Origin: Nemertoderma westbladi
Taxonomy: Eukaryota > Xenacoelomorpha > Nemertodermatida > Nemertodermatidae
Length of the DNA stretch: 37,092 bases
Assembly (NCBI GenBank): GCA_032718475.1
Contig: JAUCBJ010007074.1
Coordinates: 1 to 37,092, forward strand
Direction: 5' to 3'
Made by a program: the position numbers and the translations under genes. This document shows positions 30,385-37,092 of this stretch, piece by piece. Below the pieces are notes generated by a model, which ran no database searches, was not told the origin of the DNA, and saw only the letters and a program-made list of their open reading frames with translations. Within the stretch, counting starts at the first letter, position 1. Each line of letters starts with the position of its first letter.

Positions 30385-30535
30385 GAGACCTACGACTTCG
30401 TAGAAGGCTTGCGAGTCTACCGAACGACGAAGAACCGTAGATGTGGGTAGTACCCACAGGTTCGAACCAAGTTTACGGAGACCTACGACTTCGTGGAAGG
30501 CTCGCGAGCCTACCGAATGACTAAGAACCATAGAT
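30385..30535 (+). repeat. 58-bp direct repeat, two copies 93 bp apart
   Basis: Copies at 30385-30442 and 30478-30535 share GAGACCTACGACTTCGT, AAGGCT and CTACCGAA with a handful of mismatches. The spacer has a small stem-loop (GTGGGT, AGT, ACCCAC) and the palindrome GGTTCGAACC. The 20-bp core of this repeat reappears inside the BEL/Pao relic near 32040 and 32117. Confidence 0.8.
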
Positions 30536-30605
30536 TCCAAACCAGAACGAAACTGACCGACTAGAGTAATACGCCGAATGCGAACCTGGCAGCCACCGTG
30601 TCCCG

Positions 30606-31898
30606 ATGACAGCGATTCATCTAGCGATACGGAGTATATGGAAAGGGAGATATTCTGTACTGTATTCGACGAACCCATATATCGACAATCCTCCACGTGA
30701 AACACCCATGCAGAAACATACGTCGCAACCAGTAGAGGTGATCAGCGCTAGACAACTCACCGAGATGATGCGACCTGTATCAGACTGGTTGGCTCAAATT
30801 GAGGAGCGGCTCGAAGCGCCACCTTTGGATCGATCGCGAGCCAGCGCAGATTTGGAACAACCCCAACCTCAAGCATAGCGACCACCTTATAGGGAACCAG
30901 AAGTATTGCATACCCCAAATCCTGGAGGAGAAGATCCCGTCGATTACGACCCGTATCGATGAACTTCACGCGGACAGGACTGACTGAACACCATTGCCGG
31001 ACAGGGACGCGGACAGTTAGATGTTGTCAATGAGATCGCTAAGTTCGCGGCTAGACATGGATTACTGGCATAACAACCGCCGAAGTTCTCGGGCAATGTG
31101 AAACATTGGTGTACTTTGGTGGACTATGTCGAGTCCCAAATCGCCATATGTGCCTTCACCTCTATGGAAAAATTAAACTACCTACTTCAAGTACTCTCAG
31201 GTGAGCCGAAAAGGTTAGTGGAAACCATCATTGGAGTTCTGGACGCTTTCGTGGTAGTGTATGACTGTCTATTTTCTATATACGGCGGTAACGTAGCAAT
31301 GGCTAAATCCATTATAGAAGACCTCTGTAAAAGCCGACCGATCTCTAAACCCATAGATCTTCTTCGATTGGCAGATGAGGTGAAGAACACTATAGGAACA
31401 TTGTGGTCTATCAGTCAATTAGAGTACGCCAACGCCCCGATGGTTCTGATCAGAATTATTGGCAAGCTCCATCATCGACTGTGTCGAGAATGACGCAGAG
31501 TAGAGTATCAGCGCGAGGAGGCCAATGGATTACTAAAGTTGATGGATGTCTCCCAACTGATCTCACGAGAGGTGGTAGTTGAGACATGGTTGAACTACAT
31601 GGACCATCACATAGCAGCAGAATGGATTACTATTGCAGCACCAGTTCGGACCAAACAACTCCCGACAAATGCAAAGGCCGTGACCTATGCGACCCCAGCG
31701 GATACATCTAAGGTTTTGACACCCATTGGAGCTAAACAGTCGCGGCAAACAGTTCAAACAGTAGGTAAACAGTTCTGCAAAAGCAATGGTGGATGCTACG
31801 GTGGACACAAGTTGCATGGTTGTTGCGTTTTCAGGGATCTTAGAGTGGAGGAGAGGAGACTACAGATCCGTCCACTGGATTCTTGCTGGAGATACTGA
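30606..31898 (+). pseudogene. BEL/Pao Gag relic
   Basis: Three reading-frame blocks. The first (30606-30878) has a helical segment ISARQLTEMMRPVSDWLAQI. The second (31098-31493, with PPKFSGNVKHWC just before it) matches the Pao-type Gag core: VESQIAICAFTSMEKLNYLL, then SGEPKRLVETI, then IIGKLHHRL near its end. The third (31539-31898) has the Gag zinc knuckle CYGGHKLHGCCVFRDLRVEE at about 31795-31855. That is the typical Cys, His-x-Leu-x-x-Cys, Phe, Glu-Arg pattern, but the first Cys pair is altered (FCKSNGGCYGGH). Stop codons between blocks (for example near 30955, 30985 and 31070) show decay. In an intact element Gag forms the particle that packages element RNA. Confidence 0.82.
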
Positions 31899-32009
31899 CT
31901 GTTGTTGTTGGACGTAACTGATTTAGATGAGACCATACAAACCTCTACTTTACAGCTACTTGCAGCGAAACAGGTTGTATCGACTACCAAAGACTAAAGG
32001 GTTGACACT

Positions 32010-32912
32010 GTGGATGTATCAACGACAAATGAGGATCTTGGAAGACTTGCGAGCCTACCGATAGATCCAAAGGTCGTCAAACCGCCTCACAGCGTTTCGA
32101 TGCCGACTAGTGACACTGGAAGGCTTGCGAGTCTACCATCCAAATTGTCACTGGCCACAGTATCAAATGACACCATAGACGAGGACCATGGTGCAGTGCA
32201 AGCAGCGCTTGACAAAGAAATGACTGAGAAAACCATTGAATGGTTGGAACAGGACAGGGCAAAACCAGGTAGATACGAGACTGCTATGTCAGAACAGGAG
32301 AAACAGTCTTTAAAGATTATGGAAGATACCATTCGCCAGACTGCGAATGGCCACTACGAGGTTAGGATGTTGTGGCGCCATGGACATTGGACAACCCAAG
32401 CTCATCAATAATTATCTGCTTACGTTAAAATGACTTAGGGCAATACGGCAGCGTTTATTACGTGATGAGACGGCCCATATGCAATACACCACGCAGTTTC
32501 AGACGTATCTCCAAAAGGGATACGCTATCAGGGTGACAAATCCTAAGGTAACCACAGACCAGATATATTACCTGCCACATCATTTCATGCAGCATCCAGA
32601 CAATCCTGGTAAAGTGCGCGTCATGAATGACTGCACCACCCTTTACCAAGGGATGTCTATGAATACCGAATTGATGGATGGGCCCGATATGAACAATTAC
32701 CTCATGGGGGTCCTGATGCGTTTTGGACAATGCAAGGTGGCCTTCACCTGTGACGTAGAAACTATGTTCCACCAGGTTCAAGCTTTGGAGCGGGACAGGG
32801 ACAGTTTGAGGTTCTTGTGGTACCTGGATGGAAATTTAAACCTTCCACCAGAAACCTACCAAATGCATGTTAGAGTTTTCGGGGCCAGGGGCAGCCCAAA
32901 CTGCACCATGTA
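32010..32912 (+). pseudogene. BEL/Pao reverse transcriptase relic, N-terminal half
   Basis: The block 32010-32411 ends with SEQEKQSLKIMEDTIRQTAN and GHYEVRMLWRHG, which is the Pao segment just before the RT. After one stop near 32436 the block 32479-32911 gives GYAIRV, YYLPHHFMQHPDNPGKVRVM, LMDGPDMNNYL, LMRFGQCKVAFTCDVETMFH and VFGARGSPNC. The Asp in CDVETMF is the motif A catalytic residue; FGARGSP corresponds to motif B (normally Ala-Ser-Ser-Pro). Motif C (YXDD), RNase H and integrase are absent. The cut after FGARGSPNC is sharp. Confidence 0.85.
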
Positions 32913-33119
32913 AGAGAATTGATCACTCGTTTCCGATTTGATAAAGAAGTTATCAAATTCATTGCCGATATAGTAGCGCCCAATTTGGCCCGTATCACTG
33001 ATAGAAGCAGGCTGATACATGTTGAAGTCTCAGTAATGGTTGCGCTGTGATATCTGGCAACTGCAGCCAGGCAGCTGGATGTGGCTGATACTTTTAACAT
33101 CAGCCATCAAAATTCAACA
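32905..33119 (+). pseudogene. PIF/Harbinger transposase fragment
   Basis: In the plus frame from about 32913 the residues read RELITRFRFDKEVIKFIADI, then LARITDRSRLIHVEVSVMVA, then a TGA, then YLATAARQLDVADTFNIS. This matches the N-terminal region of HARBI1-like transposases (Phe-Arg-Phe, Ile-x-x-Ile, Thr-x-Arg, Ala-Leu-Arg-Phe-x-Ala, Asp-x-x-x-Ile-Ser). The TGA sits where the family has Arg, so a CGA to TGA change is likely. The DDE catalytic residues would lie further downstream and are missing. The fragment follows the Pao RT with essentially no spacer. Confidence 0.72.
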
Positions 33120-34260
33120 TCAAAATTCAACCAAATGACATCACTGAGGGGGGAATAGAATGTACTAATAATTGATGACATAATTCATATAATTAATAAT
33201 TAAGTAAAGCTAAAAATGAGGTGTTTGCCAAATGCTGGTAGAGCCCTACCCCTCCTCCAGCAAATTTAGGTATTTCCTAGCGGTAAACACGTGGGTAATA
33301 CCTACTTTTAGTTTTGTGAATATCATTAGATATATACCATATGTTTACTGGCAATCATGTCCAATAATTACCTAGTAAACACATCTAGCAAAGACCTCTA
33401 TCAGTGGTATTTACCACGTGTTTGCCTTTCGTGAATACGGCTACTGGATAATAATATTATATATATGTAAAGGTGGCACTTTGCTGCCATGGGGGTTAAG
33501 TTATAATTACAGTATTTAAAGGCGGCATTAAGAGCATTGTCATGAATTATGAACACGAGTACGTGTCGTGACAATACGTGTGATGAACTCGTACCATGTT
33601 GGTACGCAAAGTGTTAAAGGCAAATAGGTCTATGATACAGTTGCTGAAGTTAGTAACGTTGTAGCAGGACGATCTAGCTGGTTTTCTGCTCTTTTATCTG
33701 GGTCAGTACAAAACGAAGACCAAGGACATACAAAACTAAGAGGTAAAGTAGCGATAGGTCTCATTGGCATTTAAAGGAGCAGGTTAGTAAAGGAGCAGGT
33801 TACATAGTCATAGTTGGGGGAACCAAAACAATAAACGAAAGTTATCACATGTGTTTCGTACAGGTCTTAAGTCTTTTGGGTCTTGTGTATTTGTTTTGTA
33901 CTCACCCTTTTGTATTTATTATTGCACGCTTGTAGCAAATTATTATTGCCAATCTGCTGTTCTATGTACTAATACCGTTGTGGACACCCAAGAGTCTATA
34001 GATCGGATTAGAGACCAAGTTTATTTTGCACATTTTTTGACAATAATGCATTACGTGCTACGTAATGGGGGAGGCATGATTATACGAGATAGGGTGTTAA
34101 AAGATTGGATGTTACGATATGGAATAAAACGAAATATTACAATAATCCTTTTCTTCTATTTCGTGAAGCAATGATTCAAATTTATAATGCCCTGCTGCTG
34201 TACATTCAATATAGAAGAAATTTCGAATTCACAGCTCTGAAGAAGTACATTTGTTGGGTG
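33120..34260. other. AT-rich stretch with short inverted and direct repeats, no recognised gene
   Basis: AAACACGTGG at 33285-33294 is inverted near 33411-33424 (CCACGTGTTTG), giving a loose foldback. The plus frame 33851-34174 is open for about 107 residues, Cys- and Tyr-rich at first, but matches nothing I know and has no splice or promoter context, so I do not call it a gene. Confidence 0.4.
33772..33837 (+). repeat. AAAGGAGCAGGTTA repeat, copy 1
   Basis: AAAGGAGCAGGTTA occurs twice in tandem, then GGGGAACC and AAAACAATAAACG. The same order appears at 34316-34380, 544 bases downstream. Confidence 0.8.
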
Positions 34261-34312
34261 AATTCTTAGCCCGCGAGTGTTCTAAGCACGCGAGTATTCT
34301 TAGCCCGCGAGT
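34261..34312 (+). repeat. 17-bp units, forward cluster (3 units)
   Basis: Units read ATTCTTAGCCCGCGAGT, GTTCTAAGCACGCGAGT and ATTCTTAGCCCGCGAGT. Confidence 0.85.
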
Positions 34313-34315
34313 TAG

Positions 34316-34380
34316 TAAAGGAGCAGGTTAGCAAAGGAGCAGGTTTCAGAGGAGTATTGAGGGAACCAAAACAATAAACG
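34316..34380 (+). repeat. AAAGGAGCAGGTTA repeat, copy 2 (loop of the inverted cluster)
   Basis: Second copy of 33772-33837. It sits exactly between forward and inverted 17-bp clusters, so the clusters are its arms. Confidence 0.8.
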
Positions 34381-34386
34381 TTATTG

Positions 34387-34468
34387 TTTCGCGGGCTAAG
34401 AATACCCATGGGCTAAGAATGCAAGGCTAAGAATACCCACGTCCTAAGAATACTCGCATGCTAAGAAT
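34387..34468 (-). repeat. 17-bp units, inverted cluster (5 units)
   Basis: Units end in CTAAGAAT: TTTCGCGGGCTAAGAAT, ACCCATGGGCTAAGAAT, a 14-base GCAAGGCTAAGAAT, ACCCACGTCCTAAGAAT and ACTCGCATGCTAAGAAT. They are reverse complements of the forward units with substitutions. Confidence 0.85.
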
Positions 34469-34756
34469 TCCTGAGACCGTACATTTACAAAGAAATTGAG
34501 CCTGGAAATTGCTTTATCGACCACCTTATAATAAATATATAATAAGAATAATTTCCCATTCATCATTCATATAATTTGTTCAACAACTTATACAATTAAA
34601 AATTAGTGATATTCGATGTTTCATTAAAAGCACTATAATATAACATCGCGATCTTAAATATTCAATTTGTTAGCAGGGCACATAAATTACCAGTAGACCC
34701 TATACAAAACGAGAAGATAATCTGATGCATATTGTCTCATAAATAACGTTATTATT

Positions 34757-37092
34757 TGTCTGTCTCTCCTTTACAACGTTATGTATATGTGTCTCCTAAA
34801 CAACGTTATGTATATATGTCTCCTAAACAACGTTATGTATATGTTTCTCCTAAACAACGTTATGTATGTATGTCTCCTAAACAACGTTATGTATATGTGT
34901 CTCATAAACCACGTTATGTATATATATGTGTCTACTAAACAACGTTATGTATATGTGTCTCCTAAACAACGTTATGTATATGTGTCTCCTACACAACGTT
35001 ATGTATATGTGTCTCCTAAACAACGTTATGTATATGTATGTGTCTCCTAAACAACGTTATGTATATGTCTCCTAAACAACGTTATGTATATATATGTGTC
35101 TCCTAAACAACGTTATGTATATGTGTCTCCTAAACAATGTTATGGTTATGTATCTCCTAAACAACGTTATGTATATGTGTCTCCTAAACAACGTTATGTA
35201 CATATATGTGTCTCCTAAACAACGTTATGTATATGTGTCTCCTAAACAACGTTATGTATATTTGTATGTGTCTCCTAAACAACGTTATGTGTATATGTGT
35301 CTCCTAAACAACGTTATGTATATATATGTATCTCCTAAACAACGTTATGTATATGTGTCTCCTAAACAACGTTATGTATATGTGTCTCCTAAACAACGTT
35401 ATGTATATATATGTGTCTACTAAACAACGTTATGTATATGTGTCTCCTAAACAACGTTATGTATATGTGTCTCCTAAACAACGTTATGTATATATGTCTC
35501 CTAAACAACGTTATGTATATGTGTCTCCTAAACAATGTTATGGTTATGTGTCTCCTAAACAACGTTATGTATATATATGTGTCTCCTAAACAACGTTATG
35601 TATATGTGTCTCCTAAACAACGTTATGTATATGTGTCTCCTAAACAACGTTATGTATATGTGTCTCCTAAACAACGTTATGTATATGTGTCTCCTAAACA
35701 ACGTTATGTATATGTGTCTCCTAAACAACGTTATGTATATGTGTCTCCTAAACAACGTTATGTATATGTCTCCTAAACAACGTATGTATATATGTCTCCT
35801 AAACAACGTTATGTATATATGTCTTCTAAACAACGTTATGTATATGTTTCTCCTAAACAACGTTATGTATGTATGTCTCCTAAACAACGTTATGTATATG
35901 TGTCTCATAAACCACGTTATGTATATATATGTGTCTACTAAACAACGTTATGTATATGTGTCTCCTAAACAACGTTATGTATATGTGTCTCCTACACAAC
36001 GTTATGTATATGTGTCTCCTAAACAACGTTATGTATATGTATGTGTCTCCTAAACAACGTTATGTATATATATGTGTCTCCTAAACAACGTTATGTATAT
36101 ATGTCTCCTAAACAACGTTATGTATATGTGTCTCCTAAACAACGTTATGTATATATATGTGTCTACTAAACAACGTTATGTATATGTGTCTCTTAAACAA
36201 CGTTATGTATATGTGTCTCCTAAACAACGTTATGTATATGTGTCTCCTAAACAACGTTATGCATATATGTCTCCTAAACAACGTTATGTATATGTGTCTC
36301 CTAAACAATGTTATGGTTATGTGTCTCCTAAACAACGTTATGTATATATATGTGTCTCCTAAACAACGTTATGTATATGTGTCTCCTAAACAACTTTATG
36401 TATATGTGTCTCCTAAACAACGTTATGTATATGTGTCTCCTAAACAACGTAATGTATATGTGTCTCCTAAACAACGTTAGGTATATGTGTCTCCTAAACA
36501 ACGTTATGTATATATGTCTCCTAAACAACGTTATGTATATATGTCTTCTAAACAACGTTATGTATATGTGTCTCCTAAACTACGTTATGTATATATGTCA
36601 CCTAAACAACGTTATGTATATGTGTCTCCTAAACAACGTTATGTATATATGTCTCCTAAACAACGTTATGTATATGTGTCTCCTAAACAACGTTATGTAT
36701 ATGTTTCTCCTAAACAACGTTATGTATGGATGTCTCCTAAACAACGTTATGTATATGTGTCTCCTAAACAACGTTATGTATGTGTCTCCTAAACTACGTT
36801 ATGTATATATGTCTCCTAAACAACGTTATGTATATGTGTCTCCTAAACAACGTTATGTATATGTCTCCTAAACAAGTTTATGTATATGTGTCTCCTAAAC
36901 AACGTTATGTATATGTTTCTCCTAAACAACGTTATGTATGTATGTCTCCTAAACAACGTTATGTATATGTGTCTACTAAACAACGTTATGTATATGTGTC
37001 TCCTAAACAACGTTATGTATATGTGTCTCCTAAACAACGTTATGTATATGTGTCTCCTAAACAACGTTATGTATATATGTCTCCTAAACAAC
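34757..37092 (+). repeat. 27-bp satellite/minisatellite running off the window end
   Basis: The basic unit is TCTCCTAAACAACGTTAT plus GTATATGTG, 27 bases; there are roughly 85 units. Length variants of 22-31 bases come from gain or loss of TA and GTAT steps in the spacer. Every standard unit carries the palindrome AACGTT. Variant units recur in the same order: CATAAACCACG at 34903 and 35906, and CAATGTTATGGTTATG near 35135, 35532 and 36305, so segments have been duplicated as blocks. The period is a multiple of three without stops in several frames, which creates long but meaningless reading frames on both strands. Confidence 0.97.

Larger units (their letters stand above)
30600..32912 (+). 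mobile_element. BEL/Pao LTR retrotransposon relic (gag and start of pol)
   Basis: Gag and RT segments in the correct order on one strand, with stops and frame changes between them. The protease region is missing or unrecognisable (about 31900-32150). The RT is cut off before its YXDD box at about 32912, where a Harbinger fragment begins. LTRs were not found; the repeats at 30385-30535 are too short to be LTRs. Confidence 0.85.

Noticed and set aside
30455-30475. GGTTCGAACC resembling a tRNA T-arm or pol III B box
   Set aside because: The flanks do not form a T stem, and no D arm, anticodon arm or acceptor stem can be drawn, so it is only a 10-bp palindrome.
33851-34174. 107-residue plus-strand frame
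   Set aside because: Cys/Tyr-rich start, no recognised domain, no start context or splice signals; within chance for AT-rich DNA of this length.
33772-34380. Two 65-bp repeats 544 bp apart as LTRs of a small retroelement
   Set aside because: They are too short, lack TG...CA ends and primer-binding or polypurine sites, and the frame between them has no retroelement motif.
34756-37092. Many reading frames of 60-173 residues on both strands
   Set aside because: They are translations of the 27-bp satellite (9 codons, no stops), giving monotonous repeats; no sign of a gene.
34757-37092. CRISPR-like appearance of regular repeats
   Set aside because: There are no unique spacers; the between-repeat DNA is itself repeated, and the context is an animal genome without cas genes.

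Overview
This is animal nuclear DNA, almost entirely mobile elements nested in AT-rich intergenic or intronic sequence. Signs of an invertebrate metazoan are a CUB-domain first exon with a consensus splice donor, a P-type transposase with a THAP domain, BEL/Pao, Harbinger and RTE/CR1-like LINE relics, and a Penelope-like element (PLE) with hammerhead ribozymes. Frequent TAGGCCTA- and TACTGTA-type words make an invertebrate deuterostome such as an echinoderm my best guess, but only a guess. No prokaryotic features are seen.

Layout. 1-2385 (+): two overlapping frames that look like one protein broken by a +1 shift, with a coiled coil, zinc knuckles and a basic tail; family not recognised. 3600-5930 (-): the 5' part of a LINE (5'UTR, APE endonuclease, start of RT). 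6244-6318: a poly-C tract and a hairpin. 6806-7003 (-): exon 1 of a secreted CUB protein, the only convincing host exon. 7004-9112: unannotated AT-rich DNA.

9147-22991 is the centrepiece, a head-to-tail PLE array: truncated pLTR, ORF unit 1, pLTR, ORF unit 2, pLTR plus a 32-bp piece of ORF start. Each pLTR holds a 127-bp minisatellite, a shorter 55/82-bp repeat and a type I hammerhead ribozyme just upstream of the ORF start. The ORF (1116 codons) has an RT domain, a Cys cluster and a C-terminal GIY-YIG endonuclease. Unit 1 is split by a 3226-bp DNA transposon with a TATA target duplication. Unit 2 has a one-base deletion in a G run. The whole array sits in an older LINE 5'UTR relic and is bracketed by a 12-bp target duplication.

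23752-24057 (-) is a LINE RT relic. It abuts a 770-bp element with long terminal inverted repeats (24058-28627), which is itself interrupted by a 3.8-kb P-type element (24540-28331) carrying a THAP transposase with two frameshifts. 29215-29330 holds a possible exonuclease-like fragment. 30600-32912 (+) is a decayed BEL/Pao gag-pol joined directly to a Harbinger transposase fragment (32905-33119). 34261-34468 is an inverted cluster of 17-bp units around a second copy of an upstream repeat. 34757 to the end is a 27-bp satellite.

The genes form no pathway. The order of insertion can be read: LINE, then the PLE array, then the DNA transposon into PLE unit 1; separately, the long-TIR element, then the P-type element into it.
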